NCBI RefSeq assembly: GCF_011761985.1
Contig: NZ_JAASQT010000002.1
Coordinates: forward strand, 434,001-498,000
DNA from: Brevundimonas terrae
GTDB lineage: Bacteria > Pseudomonadota > Alphaproteobacteria > Caulobacterales > Caulobacteraceae
Length of the DNA stretch: 64,000 nt
Direction: 5' to 3'
Shown here: one piece after another, positions 9,426 through 18,719 of the stretch
Position numbering within the stretch: position 1 is the stretch's first letter
Layout: each line of letters opens with the position of its first letter
Notes under the pieces: model-generated
What the model was told of the DNA's origin: nothing
The model's database searches: none
What the model saw: only the letters and a program-made list of their open reading frames with translations
Made by a program: the position numbers and the translations under genes

Positions 9426-10847
9426 TCAGGCGCGGAACATCTCCCACGGGCCGGTGATGGCCAGTGTCACACCCGGCGAATAGATGTTCACAAACAGTGT
9501 CTTGCCGTCAGGTGCGAAACAGACACCGGCCAGTTCGCTATTGGTTTCGTCGGCATCATGGGACTCGGCATTACGGGCAATCGTATAGATACGGCCATCG
9601 GGCGTGACGCCCTTGATGTGGTTGGTGCCGATCTTGCGGTCCTCGCAGCCGATGACGTGGCCGTTCGGGGCGATGGTGATGTTGTCGACATAGTCCAGCA
9701 CTGCACGGTCGCTGGCTTCAACAAACAGTTCCAACTGGCCCGGTTGCAGGGCTTCGTCATGGGCACCTTCGCGGGGCGAGGGGACATAGCGCATGATCTG
9801 GCCATGACGGCCCACACCGCCAGAGGTGCAGGTGAAATACAGGTGGTCCTCGGCCCAGTGGATGCCTTCGCCGCGCGCGAACAGGGCGGCACCCGAGGCG
9901 TGGCCGCGCAGGTTCAGATCGCCTTCGGGGCTTTCGACATCCGACAGGTCGATCCAGCGCGTGGCCAGTTTATGGCCTTGTGACCACAGCACGCCGTTCC
10001 AGTTGCGGGTATCGGCCGACGGTTGATCGATAATGGCGAGGGCTTGCAGCTTGCCGCCCCTGTCCAGATGACGCGGATCGACCGGCAGATAGCGATAGAA
10101 GAGCGAGTTCTCGACGTCTTCGGTCAGATAGACCACGCCGGTACGCGGATCGATACAGGCGGCTTCGTGCTTGAAGCGGCCCATGGCCTTGATCGGCTTG
10201 GGCTCGACCAGACCGGTGGCATTGGCGGGAACCTCGAACACCCAGCCATGGTCTTGGGGCAGGCCGTCTTTGATGCCTGCGAGGCTTTCCTCGCACGACA
10301 GCCACGACCCCCAAGGCGTCTTGCCGCCTGCACAATTGGTAGCGGTGCCCGCCAGTGACAGGTGGCTGCGTTCCAGCTTGCCGGACTTGAGGTTGTAAAC
10401 CAGCGTGGTCGTGCCACCACCCAGCGGATAGATGCCGCCATCGGGGTCGGGATAGACGCCGTAAACCTTGCTGCGGTCGATATCGTCGGCCAGACGGTGC
10501 GCCGTCCCCCACGCACTGAGGTTGAACTCGTCGGCATCGACCTCGTGGTTACGTACCAGAATGACGCGGTCATCATCCAGCGGGAAACAGCCCATGCCGT
10601 CGAACTTGTCCGGCGTCATCAGGCCGTCATTCATGGTCTCGCCAGCCTGCGATACCACGCGGTACGAAAACCCTTCCGGCAGGTCCAGAACGCCATAGGG
10701 ATCTTTGACCATCGGGCCATAGCCGAACACTTCGTTGCGGGCTGGGCCGTCAATGAAACCATTGGTGGCGGCCTGTGCGCGAAGAGCATAGCCGGACAGG
10801 GCAAGGGCGGTGGCGGAGGCCATAAAGGCGCGACGTGAAGGGTTCAT
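9426..10847 (-). CDS. PhoX-family (DUF839) phosphatase, Tat-exported
   Basis: A 473-residue protein with a twin-arginine signal (SRRAFMAS at residues 4-11, then a hydrophobic stretch ending in AQA). The mature part matches PhoX-like phosphatases: FSYRVVSQAGETM, LVRNHE, GGTTTLVYN, TNCAGGKTPWGSWLSCEE, GRFKHEAACIDP and YLTEDVE. PhoX proteins are Ca/Fe-dependent phosphomonoesterases folded in the cytoplasm and exported by Tat. Some DUF839 proteins have other or unknown roles, so phosphatase activity is probable rather than proven. The stop is 3 nt from that of hspQ. No pho-box was recognised upstream. Confidence 0.87.
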   Translation of the reverse strand: MNPSRRAFMASATALALSGYALRAQAATNGFIDGPARNEVFGYGPMVKDPYGVLDLPEGFSYRVVSQAGETMNDGLMTPDKFDGMGCFPLDDDRVILVRNHEVDADEFNLSAWGTAHRLADDIDRSKVYGVYPDPDGGIYPLGGGTTTLVYNLKSGKLERSHLSLAGTATNCAGGKTPWGSWLSCEESLAGIKDGLPQDHGWVFEVPANATGLVEPKPIKAMGRFKHEAACIDPRTGVVYLTEDVENSLFYRYLPVDPRHLDRGGKLQALAIIDQPSADTRNWNGVLWSQGHKLATRWIDLSDVESPEGDLNLRGHASGAALFARGEGIHWAEDHLYFTCTSGGVGRHGQIMRYVPSPREGAHDEALQPGQLELFVEASDRAVLDYVDNITIAPNGHVIGCEDRKIGTNHIKGVTPDGRIYTIARNAESHDADETNSELAGVCFAPDGKTLFVNIYSPGVTLAITGPWEMFRA

Positions 10848-10914
10848 AGGGCGCTCCGTAGGCTGATTGGATAACGTGTGAATGACGCGAGTTTAACGGC
10901 CGTGTGACAGGTCA

Positions 10915-12132
10915 TCATGCCGCAGTTTTCTTAGCGACAGCGACGCCCATCAGTATGCCAAGCACACCGGCCCGTCTGGCGATTTCATAGGCCACAGCAC
11001 AGCCGGTCAGGGTGAGTGACAGCACCAGACCCATTTCGACAAACAGCGGCAGGTTCAGTTTTTCGAGATGGAAGGCCAGCACTACAATCAGGGTCTGGTG
11101 GACGATATAAAAGGTAAAGACACCGCCACCGAGCCAGCGCATCAGCGGCGAGGTCTGGCGGATATGCTGCGCGCCATAACCTAAAATAGCGCAGATAAAG
11201 GCCCACTGGTCGATGGCATAAACCACGCGCATGGCCTGTTTCAGAGCCTCTGGTGGCGCGGTGTCTTTGAAGCCGGTCATATAGCCGACCCAGACCCCGT
11301 ACGAGACCAGTGCCAGCGCCAGAAACACATGGCGATAGCGCTTCAACGCCTGGGTTACACGCGGCGCATCGGCCATCAGGAAACCGAACCCGAAGGCGGC
11401 AAGACTGAGGGCATGGTTATACAGATCGCCGAACAGATCGTGCGTGATCGGGAACTGGGGAAACAGCCACAAACGGATCAAAGCCAGATAGGCCATCGGC
11501 CAGATAAACAGGCCGATACCGCTGAACAGACGTTCGAAAACCTGTGTGGCCCTGGCAAGACGCGGGCCTGCCCAACCGGCCACCAGCGCAGCGATCAGGC
11601 TGTAGATCATGGCATAGGCGACGAACCACAGGTGGTTCCATGTCGGGGTGATGATACAGCCGTCGGCATCACACCAATTCCCCTTGGATGAGACATAGCG
11701 CACCCAGAAATCGGCGGTCATGGCGTTGTGATAGATATCGGTCGCAAGGCCGTTATCACGCACATGCTGGACCACCTGATAATAGGTCTGCGGCGGCACG
11801 ATCACCAACATGCCGAACAGCAGGGGTAAAAACAGTCGCAACAGACGCGACCCGCCCAGCCGTTCGGCGGCCCCCGGTCCTTCGGCGCGGTACTTCTCAA
11901 GCAATAGCCGTGTAGCCGCGCCCGAAACGAGGAATAGCAAGGTCAGCCTCCACGGATTGGTGAACCACATGACGGGTTGCAGCCATTCCTGCGGGCGGGC
12001 GCTGTTCACATGAAAGTCCCACGGCACATAGAACATGCCGATGTGGTAGAGGATCAGCAGCATGAAGGCCCCTATGCGGATGGCATCCAGATCATGTCTG
12101 CGCGAAAAGCGGTGTGTAGTGGTTTGGGTCAT
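10915..12132 (-). CDS. Acyltransferase-3 family integral membrane protein
   Basis: A 405-residue protein with about ten membrane helices. The family signature appears at the N terminus as RRHDLDAIRIGAFMLLILYH, with the catalytic-type His at the end of the first helix. Such enzymes (OafB, OpgC, NodX relatives) transfer acyl groups to surface polysaccharides, glucans or antibiotics. The large periplasmic loop with paired Cys (NWCDADGC near residues 150-157) may be disulfide-bonded. The gene is divergent from a LytTR regulator 83 nt away, which suggests local control. GAGGG just before the ATG supports the start. Substrate unknown. Confidence 0.87.
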   Translation of the reverse strand: MTQTTTHRFSRRHDLDAIRIGAFMLLILYHIGMFYVPWDFHVNSARPQEWLQPVMWFTNPWRLTLLFLVSGAATRLLLEKYRAEGPGAAERLGGSRLLRLFLPLLFGMLVIVPPQTYYQVVQHVRDNGLATDIYHNAMTADFWVRYVSSKGNWCDADGCIITPTWNHLWFVAYAMIYSLIAALVAGWAGPRLARATQVFERLFSGIGLFIWPMAYLALIRLWLFPQFPITHDLFGDLYNHALSLAAFGFGFLMADAPRVTQALKRYRHVFLALALVSYGVWVGYMTGFKDTAPPEALKQAMRVVYAIDQWAFICAILGYGAQHIRQTSPLMRWLGGGVFTFYIVHQTLIVVLAFHLEKLNLPLFVEMGLVLSLTLTGCAVAYEIARRAGVLGILMGVAVAKKTAA

Positions 12133-12215
12133 GCCCTCTAGACAGCGGCTGGCGGCACGGCGCTCAATGTGCGCGGGCGAATAGGCCCGATAAAGGGGCC
12201 AGACGGGGAGCGGCT

Positions 12216-13037
12216 GTGACGAGTGGCGTGAACAGTGTGACGAGCGGTGCGGACAGGTCGGATCTGTTTCGCGGGGGGCTTTTGTTGCTGGCCTGTGCCA
12301 GTGTGGTCACCACCATCAATATCGTGACCACATGGGTGGATACGGCGGACGCCCATCGCTGGGAGCCGGTGGTGTGGGAGCTTAGCAGCCTGATCGGGCT
12401 TGTCTGTGCGATCTGGATTCCATGGCTGGCTGCCGCGCGTGCGCCTGCGGACCAGTTATTGTCGGCCGGATGGAAAACGCGCCTGCATTTTGTGGCCGTG
12501 CATGGTGCCGCGGTGGTGGCCTATTCGGTGCTGCATGTGGCGGTGTTTATTGTGCTGCGAAAACTGGCCTATGTCGTGATGGAGCATGGCCCGTACACGT
12601 TCGGCGACCATTTCCTGTACGAGTTCCGCAAGGACATTCTGGTCTATCTACTGTTCATCACCGTGTTCTGGGGCGTGGCCGAGGTGCGCCGCAACCGCAA
12701 GGACGAGGTGCGCCCTGTCAGTTTCGATATCCGCGACGGGGCACGGATTATACGGGTGCCGCTGAACGATATTCTGGCCGTGGCCTCGGCAGGAAACTAT
12801 GTCGAGTTCCATCTGGCCGACGGACGAAAACCTCTGATGCGAGCGACGCTGGCGGCAGTCGAGGCGCGTCTGGAACCAGTCGGGTTTGTGCGTAGCCACC
12901 GGTCATGGCTGGTCAATCCGACGCGAATGACAGGGCTGGTGCCGGTCGGTTCCGGTGACTGGACGGTCGGTCTAGGGCCGCTGGAAGCGCCGCTGTCACG
13001 GCGCTATCCGCATGCACTGGAGCGGCTCAAGGCTTAG
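12216..13037 (+). CDS. Membrane-anchored LytTR-domain transcription regulator
   Basis: A 273-residue protein. Residues about 15-160 form four hydrophobic helices, and residues about 175-270 form a LytTR DNA-binding domain (ILAVASAGNYVEFHLADGR, then VGFVRSHRSWLVNP). LytTR domains bind direct repeats near promoters; membrane-linked forms without a receiver domain are common in Caulobacterales. The GTG start has GGGGAG at 5 nt. It probably controls the divergent acyltransferase, which is an inference from position. Its stop overlaps the stop of convergent astB by 3 bases (shared TTAG). Confidence 0.88.
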   Translation: MTSGVNSVTSGADRSDLFRGGLLLLACASVVTTINIVTTWVDTADAHRWEPVVWELSSLIGLVCAIWIPWLAAARAPADQLLSAGWKTRLHFVAVHGAAVVAYSVLHVAVFIVLRKLAYVVMEHGPYTFGDHFLYEFRKDILVYLLFITVFWGVAEVRRNRKDEVRPVSFDIRDGARIIRVPLNDILAVASAGNYVEFHLADGRKPLMRATLAAVEARLEPVGFVRSHRSWLVNPTRMTGLVPVGSGDWTVGLGPLEAPLSRRYPHALERLKA

Positions 13038-14371
13038 AGCCGCTGGAACGGATAGAAGTCGCGGCCCAGGTTTAGGATGGCGCTGAGTTCATCCAGAGCG
13101 CCACGGCTTTCGATCAGCAATGCCGGATCGGCAAGATCGGCAGGACGTAGCTCGTCACGATACCAGCGCAGGGCCCAGACGGTCAGACGGGCATAAAGCT
13201 CGTCGGTCATGCGCATGGCGGGGTTGGTGGCGGCCAGTTCTTCGTCGGTCAGCACGACCCGCAGGCGCAGACAGGCAGGGCCACCGCCATTGGCCATGGA
13301 CTGGCGCACATCGACATATTCCACACGGCCAATGGGGCCGTTAGAGGCGGCGATCTGTTCGGCAACGGCGTGGCTGCGCGGGTTATCGCGGGTTTCGGTG
13401 GGACAGATCAGGGTCAGCCGGTCATCGCCGGGCAGTCGCACCAACATGGAGTTGAACAGATAGGAACTGATGGCATCGCCCAGCGGCAGGTCGGCGGCGG
13501 ACACCTCGACGAATTTCGGCTCGAAACCCTTGGCGGCGGCGCGTATGGCGGCCTTGGTGGCGTTGGTGTCTTCAAACGCCAGTTCGTGGAAGAACAGCGT
13601 GTCCAGCGCGCCCACACAGACCACATCATTGTGGAATGTACCGCCCGCAATGGCGGCGCGGGATTGCTGGGCCAGCACCGCGCCCGATGCACCGTGACGG
13701 CGCATGATGGCCTCGCATGCCTCATAGGTTTGGCGGGCAGGGTAGGGACCGTCCCAGTTCTCGAACGCATTGCGGCCCCAGACCATCAGATTGACACCTG
13801 TCTCGCCGTGATCGGCACACAGGCGCACATGGTTGGCCGCGCCTTCGTCGGCCAGATGGGCGACGGGCGACAGGGCGTCGTGAACGGCGAACTTGCGGCT
13901 GTCGGGGAACAGGACGTTCAGCGCCCGCTGGGTCTGCTGATGCTCCAGTGAGCGGTGCAGATTGGTGACGAGGTTTGCGGGGGTGAAATGCACACGCCCG
14001 TCTGCGCTGTCGGCGCTGGGGGTGACGGTGGCCGCATTGGCCGCCCACATGGGGGATGCCGAACAGGCGGCAGCGGCAAAGGAAGGTGCCTCTTTCCATG
14101 CGCGTTCCAGCACCTGTGCGTCGGTGCCGTTAAATCCCAGCGAGCGCAGGAAGGGAATGTTCGGGCGCTCGTGCGGGGGCAGGACGAATTGCGGAAGGCC
14201 CAGGTCGGCCAGACGCTTCATTTTCTCCAGCCCCTGCAACACAGCCGCGCGCGGATTGGACGCCACGCCCTTGTTCAGGCTGGACGCCAGATTGCCCGGC
14301 GACAGCCCTGCATAGGAGTGGGTTGGCCCGATCAGGCCATCGGCATTGGTTTCGATGGCCTGTGCAGACAT
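13034..14371 (-). CDS. astB: N-succinylarginine dihydrolase
   Basis: A 445-residue AstB, second step of the AST pathway: N2-succinylarginine to N2-succinylornithine plus two ammonia and CO2. The N-terminal GLIGPTHSYAGLSPGNLAS and the C-terminal NGGGPACLRLRV with catalytic Cys367 are diagnostic, and the GTFHNDVVCVG segment is also typical. The ATG overlaps the astD stop as TAATG, so translation is coupled. It is the last gene of the operon M20 hydrolase - astA - astD - astB. Confidence 0.97.
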   Translation of the reverse strand: MSAQAIETNADGLIGPTHSYAGLSPGNLASSLNKGVASNPRAAVLQGLEKMKRLADLGLPQFVLPPHERPNIPFLRSLGFNGTDAQVLERAWKEAPSFAAAACSASPMWAANAATVTPSADSADGRVHFTPANLVTNLHRSLEHQQTQRALNVLFPDSRKFAVHDALSPVAHLADEGAANHVRLCADHGETGVNLMVWGRNAFENWDGPYPARQTYEACEAIMRRHGASGAVLAQQSRAAIAGGTFHNDVVCVGALDTLFFHELAFEDTNATKAAIRAAAKGFEPKFVEVSAADLPLGDAISSYLFNSMLVRLPGDDRLTLICPTETRDNPRSHAVAEQIAASNGPIGRVEYVDVRQSMANGGGPACLRLRVVLTDEELAATNPAMRMTDELYARLTVWALRWYRDELRPADLADPALLIESRGALDELSAILNLGRDFYPFQRL

Positions 14372-15786
14372 TATTTCAGGCCTTTGATTTCGTTCGTGAT
14401 GTTAGCCACGCTTTGGGCCTCGAAACTGGCGACCGGATAGGCGCAGTAGTCGGCGGCGTAATAGGCGCTGGGGCGGTGGTTACCGCTGGCACCAAGGCCA
14501 CCAAATGGCATGTCACCCGCCGCGCCGGTGGTCGGGCGGTTAAAGTTCACAACACCCGCACGGATGGTGGTGATGAAGCGATCCCATAGCGAGACGTCGT
14601 CGCTGATCAGGCCCGCCGACAGGCCGTAACGGGTGTCGTTGGCAGCTTTCAGCGCGTCTTCAAAGCTGTCCACGCGGATCACGGACAGGAAGGGCGCAAA
14701 GATTTCCTCGTCCGGAACGTCCACGCCGGTCACGTCGATGATGGCCGGTTTGACGAAGGCGTCGGACAGGCCGTCGATATTGCCCGAGGCGCGGATGACC
14801 TTGGCACCCATGTCGATGCGGGCTTGCAGATCGGACAGAGCCTTTTGGGCGGCGCGGGCCGAAATCAGCGGGCCGCCATAGACCTCGGCATTGCCGTTCC
14901 ACGGACCAAAGCTCAGACGGTCGGACAGTTTGGCGACGGCCTCGACCACGGCATCGCCTTGCGGACCGTTCGGCACGATCAGACGACGTGCGCAGGAACA
15001 ACGCTGGCCCGAGGTGATGAAGGCCGATTGCACCACATGGGTAGCCGCAGCCTCGGCATCGGCCACATCCCACACCACCAGCGGGTTATTGCCACCCAGT
15101 TCCAGCGCGAGGATCACATGGGGATCATCGGCAAACTTCTTGCGGAAATGGGCACCGGCGGCACCCGATCCGGTGAACATCAGGGCGTCGATCTTCTGGT
15201 CCAGCAGAGCCGCGCCGACATCCTTGCCGCCTTGCACCAGATTGATCACGCCATCCGGTACGCCCGCTTCCAGCAGGCATTCGACCATGATCTGGCCGGT
15301 CAGCGGCGCTTCTTCGGAAGGTTTGAACACGACCGTATCGCCCGCCAACAGGGCCGGAACGATGTGGCCATTGGGCAGGTGGCCGGGGAAGTTGAACGGG
15401 CCAAGCACAGCTGCCACACCGTGCGGACGGTGGCGCAGCACAGCGCGGCCAAAGGCCATGTCATTGCTGCGCTCGCCGGTACGCTCGTTATAGGCACGTA
15501 TCGAGATATCCACCTTGCCCTGCATAATGGTGGCTTCGGCCTGTGTTTCCCACATGGCCTTGCCGGTTTCGCGGCTGATGGCCTCGGCGATCTCGGGGCT
15601 ACGCTCCTTCAGGCGGCCCTGATAGGCCTTCATGACGGCAATGCGTTCTTCGCGCGGGCGCAGCGCCCAGTCGGACAGGGCGGTGCGGGCCTTGGTGACA
15701 GCATCGGTGACCTGTGCGGTGGTGGCTTCTGGGCCTTCCCAGACGACTTCGCCGGTGGTGGGATCGATGGACTGGAACTGGGTCAT
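14371..15786 (-). CDS. astD: N-succinylglutamate 5-semialdehyde dehydrogenase
   Basis: A 471-residue aldehyde dehydrogenase, fourth AST step: succinylglutamate semialdehyde plus NAD to succinylglutamate. Catalytic Cys263 lies in SGQRCSC and the general base Glu229 in LELGGNN; GPFNFPGHLPNGH is the AstD form of the substrate channel. The start at MTQFQSID is chosen because the family begins there; an upstream in-frame extension overlapping astA is not conserved. astC (the transaminase for step 3) is absent from this cluster, and an ArgD-type enzyme elsewhere may serve. Confidence 0.96.
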   Translation of the reverse strand: MTQFQSIDPTTGEVVWEGPEATTAQVTDAVTKARTALSDWALRPREERIAVMKAYQGRLKERSPEIAEAISRETGKAMWETQAEATIMQGKVDISIRAYNERTGERSNDMAFGRAVLRHRPHGVAAVLGPFNFPGHLPNGHIVPALLAGDTVVFKPSEEAPLTGQIMVECLLEAGVPDGVINLVQGGKDVGAALLDQKIDALMFTGSGAAGAHFRKKFADDPHVILALELGGNNPLVVWDVADAEAAATHVVQSAFITSGQRCSCARRLIVPNGPQGDAVVEAVAKLSDRLSFGPWNGNAEVYGGPLISARAAQKALSDLQARIDMGAKVIRASGNIDGLSDAFVKPAIIDVTGVDVPDEEIFAPFLSVIRVDSFEDALKAANDTRYGLSAGLISDDVSLWDRFITTIRAGVVNFNRPTTGAAGDMPFGGLGASGNHRPSAYYAADYCAYPVASFEAQSVANITNEIKGLK

Positions 15787-15805
15787 GGAACGGCTCGGTT
15801 GGGGG

Positions 15806-16813
15806 TCAGACTTTGACGCGGACGATATCGCCCGCCTTGACGCGCAGGGCGTTGGCAGCCTCGGAGGGGATGGTGACACTATCACCGTGGATATCCACCT
15901 TGGCGCGTACAGCACGGAAATTGGCGATGCTATCGGTTGAAACCAGTGCCGGAAGCTCGGCCTGAATATCCTCGCCCAGTTCGACCTTCAGGGCGCGGGC
16001 ATCACGCACGGTACGGATATTGTCGCGGCCACACGAAACCGTGGGACCGGCATCGAAAATATCGACCAGACCATTGATGCGGAAGCCCTCGGATTCCAGT
16101 AGCGCCATAGCCGGAATGCCCTGCGGGTGGACCTTGCCGATCACGGCGCGGGCCGGTTCGGGCAGAAGCTCGACATAGATGGGGTGACGCGGGGCCAGAT
16201 CGAGGATGAACTGTTTGTCGGTCGATCCGGTCATGCGGTCGGCGTCGTCAAAGTCCATCGGGAAGAATTTGTGCGCCACATGATCCCAGAACGGACAGGC
16301 ACCATCCGGCGTGAACACACCGCGCAATTCGGCCAGAACATTGTCGGCGAACATTTCCGGCTGCGCACCGATCAGCATATAGCGCGACTGGGCCAACAGG
16401 CGACCTGCGCCACCGCGACGACGATCGGCCTTGAGGAACAGCGAGCCGACTTCGGACCAGCCCGCGCATTCATTCACCAGCACCAGTGTCTGGTGGTTCA
16501 GCTTTACGCCCAGAGACGGTGACTGGACGATGTTGTTGACCAGACGGAACGAGAAGAAGGGGCGTTTCAGACCCACGGTCGCCTTGACCGAACCGATACC
16601 GTCAATGTCGCCGGTATCGCTGTCTTCCAGCATCAGGGTGTACCATGCTTCTTCCCACGGGACTTGGCCGAGGAAGCTTTTCTGGCTCAGTTCCAGACGC
16701 TCGGTCAGGACATCGGCATCTTCGGGCAGGCTGGTAAAACCGGGACCGGACAGGATGGCCAGTTCCAGCAAATGAGCCAGATCGGCAGGGCCGGCAGGAC
16801 GTACAATAAGCAT
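15806..16813 (-). CDS. astA: Arginine N-succinyltransferase
   Basis: A 335-residue AstA with a GNAT-like fold that transfers succinate from succinyl-CoA to arginine, the committed AST step. Recognisable segments are the N-terminal VRPAGPADL, GFTSLPED, the NECAGWSEVGSLFL block, and the CPFWDHVAHKFFPMDF motif with FADNVLAELRG before it. The length is close to the usual. It begins 3 nt after the M20 hydrolase stop, and 19 nt separate its stop from the astD start, so the four genes form one unit. Confidence 0.96.
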   Translation of the reverse strand: MLIVRPAGPADLAHLLELAILSGPGFTSLPEDADVLTERLELSQKSFLGQVPWEEAWYTLMLEDSDTGDIDGIGSVKATVGLKRPFFSFRLVNNIVQSPSLGVKLNHQTLVLVNECAGWSEVGSLFLKADRRRGGAGRLLAQSRYMLIGAQPEMFADNVLAELRGVFTPDGACPFWDHVAHKFFPMDFDDADRMTGSTDKQFILDLAPRHPIYVELLPEPARAVIGKVHPQGIPAMALLESEGFRINGLVDIFDAGPTVSCGRDNIRTVRDARALKVELGEDIQAELPALVSTDSIANFRAVRAKVDIHGDSVTIPSEAANALRVKAGDIVRVKV

Positions 16814-16816
16814 GGA

Positions 16817-18067
16817 CTACAGGGTCTCCAGTCGGAGCTGTTTCAGCTTGTGGGCGTCAATCTCGCCCGAAGCGATCTTGCACAAAATAAGGGCCGACAG
16901 GCGGGCGCGGTCACCGAAACTGTCGGGCCACGCATATTCCTGATCGGAATGGATATCGCCGCCAATGACGCCCAGCGTATCGACATTGGGCAGACCGGCG
17001 GCATGAAGATTATTGCCCTCGCAGACACCGCCCGAAGACTGCCAGCGGATAGCTTGCCCCAACAGGTCGCCGACGTTTTTCACCGCGCCGAACAGGGCGG
17101 TCTGGCTGGCATCCATAGGCTTGGGCGCACGCGTCATGCCGCCATGAAGATGCAGGTGCAGGCCATCAAGTGGCGGCGACTTGCAGATGTCGTCGATAGC
17201 ATCCACCACCCATGAAGCGCTTTGGGCATCGGGTACGCGTACATTGAAGCGCACCACGGCATTATCGGCGACGACGTTCAGCGGGCCACCACCGTCGATC
17301 TTGGCGACATTGACCGTCACACCCGCGCGCTGGCCATTCAGGCCGTGCAGCTTGGCGGCGATCATGGCGGCCCCTGCAATGGCATTGGCACCTTCGTGGA
17401 AGGCACGGCCCGCATGGGCGGCCTTGCCATGGACGATCAGGTGGTAGTTGCCGCTGCCTTTTCGCTCGCCCGCCAGAGTGCCGTCGGCCATGGCCGGTTC
17501 ATAGGTCAGGCCGATATGGCCACGGGCACCCAGTTCGGCCAGTAGGGGCGCAGAGCCCGGTGAGCCGATTTCCTCGTCGGGGCTGAGGAGCGCCGTCCAG
17601 CCGACGCGATCTTTGAGCGGATGTGCCTCGAAGGCTTCGAGGGCCCCCAGCATGACGCTGATCCCGCCCTTCATATCGGCAATGCCGGGGCCGTTCAGCG
17701 CACCGTCGTCGCGCGTGACGACACGCTGGAACGGGCTGTTCTCGGCAAAGACGGTATCATAGTGGCCGGTCAGAACGACTTGAAGCACTGCGTCGGGGCG
17801 ACAGGTGATTTTGAGAGCAGGGGCATAGGTGTCAACGCTGACCGAACCATCTGCGGCGACACTAGTGGAAGTACCGGTCTGCACGCGTTCTATTGTGGCG
17901 GGCAGTACGGAGAAGGCGTTTTCGAGTGCCGCAAGCACAGCCAGAAGGCCCGCCGTATTGCGGCTGCCCGAGTTGATATTGGCCCAGTCAACGGCTCGCC
18001 CGATAAGGACGTCGCCGTGCAAGGCCGGACTGCCGAGGACGGTGTGATCGTGCGGGTCCAGTTTCAT
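16817..18067 (-). CDS. M20-family metallohydrolase, probable succinylglutamate desuccinylase substitute
   Basis: A 416-residue M20 amidohydrolase (ArgE / DapE / CPG2 superfamily). The metal ligands are visible: His102 and Asp104 in GHYDTV, Asp131 in GPGIADMKGG, Glu165-Glu166 in SPDEEIG, Glu190 in TYEP, and a C-terminal His in GGDIHSDQE. The dimerisation lid lies between. It is the first gene of the AST operon, where the last enzyme (AstE, a different zinc-hydrolase family) is missing. Desuccinylation is known chemistry for M20 enzymes, so removal of succinate from succinylglutamate is the natural guess. ATG 18067 is preceded by AGGG at 7 nt; a GTG two codons earlier is possible. Confidence 0.8.
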   Translation of the reverse strand: MKLDPHDHTVLGSPALHGDVLIGRAVDWANINSGSRNTAGLLAVLAALENAFSVLPATIERVQTGTSTSVAADGSVSVDTYAPALKITCRPDAVLQVVLTGHYDTVFAENSPFQRVVTRDDGALNGPGIADMKGGISVMLGALEAFEAHPLKDRVGWTALLSPDEEIGSPGSAPLLAELGARGHIGLTYEPAMADGTLAGERKGSGNYHLIVHGKAAHAGRAFHEGANAIAGAAMIAAKLHGLNGQRAGVTVNVAKIDGGGPLNVVADNAVVRFNVRVPDAQSASWVVDAIDDICKSPPLDGLHLHLHGGMTRAPKPMDASQTALFGAVKNVGDLLGQAIRWQSSGGVCEGNNLHAAGLPNVDTLGVIGGDIHSDQEYAWPDSFGDRARLSALILCKIASGEIDAHKLKQLRLETL

Positions 18068-18183
18068 CTTCACACCCTAATCCGGCAAAGAACAAAGGTG
18101 AAGGAGCGGTGTTTTCTATCGGCGCTTATGGGAATCGCGGGCGCTAGCCGGTAGGATTTTACCCTTCAGGGCCGGAGTTACGC

Positions 18184-18621
18184 ATGAACCGTCGATTTTC
18201 TTCACCGTTTGCCAATATCGAATCGCGTGAACAGGCCATGTCGATGGCGCGCTACAGCGTCGCGGGATTCGGTCTGTGGGTTCTGGTGGTTCTGGTGCAG
18301 GCGGGACTGGTCTGGTGGACGCCGGATCGGGCGGACAGTGCGGGCTCGACCCTGGGCTTTCTGGTGTTCCAGGCCATCATTGCGGGCATGGCGGCCCTGT
18401 TCCAATGGCGCAAACCTAACCGCATCCTTCCGGTCTTTGGCGTGGCGTGGAACCTGTTCGAGGTGTCATCTCTGATGGTGGGTTTGATGGTTGGCATGCC
18501 GATGGCGGTCAGCGGGCTTCCGGCATGGGCGGCGGCCCTGACGACAGGTGTGATGATGGTGTGCGTGATTTTGCACATAGGCGGACTGCGCGGGACAGTG
18601 GCCCTGTCGCGATTTTCCTGA
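18184..18621 (+). CDS. Small integral membrane protein, unknown function
   Basis: A 145-residue protein with four hydrophobic helices (about residues 27-47, 58-77, 83-107 and 112-136) and short loops, likely in the inner membrane. No motif was recognised. It is divergent from the AST operon across about 115 nt and lies upstream of another small membrane protein, with which it may share a transcript. Codon use resembles its neighbours. Hypothetical but very likely real. Confidence 0.7.
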   Translation: MNRRFSSPFANIESREQAMSMARYSVAGFGLWVLVVLVQAGLVWWTPDRADSAGSTLGFLVFQAIIAGMAALFQWRKPNRILPVFGVAWNLFEVSSLMVGLMVGMPMAVSGLPAWAAALTTGVMMVCVILHIGGLRGTVALSRFS

Positions 18622-18719
18622 GCGAACCTGCGAATTATAAGGTCCATATAAGATTTCGTGCGCCAGATGGGATGCGTGCGATGGTATGGGCATAGAGGCG
18701 GGGCTTTGGAGCGGGGGCT

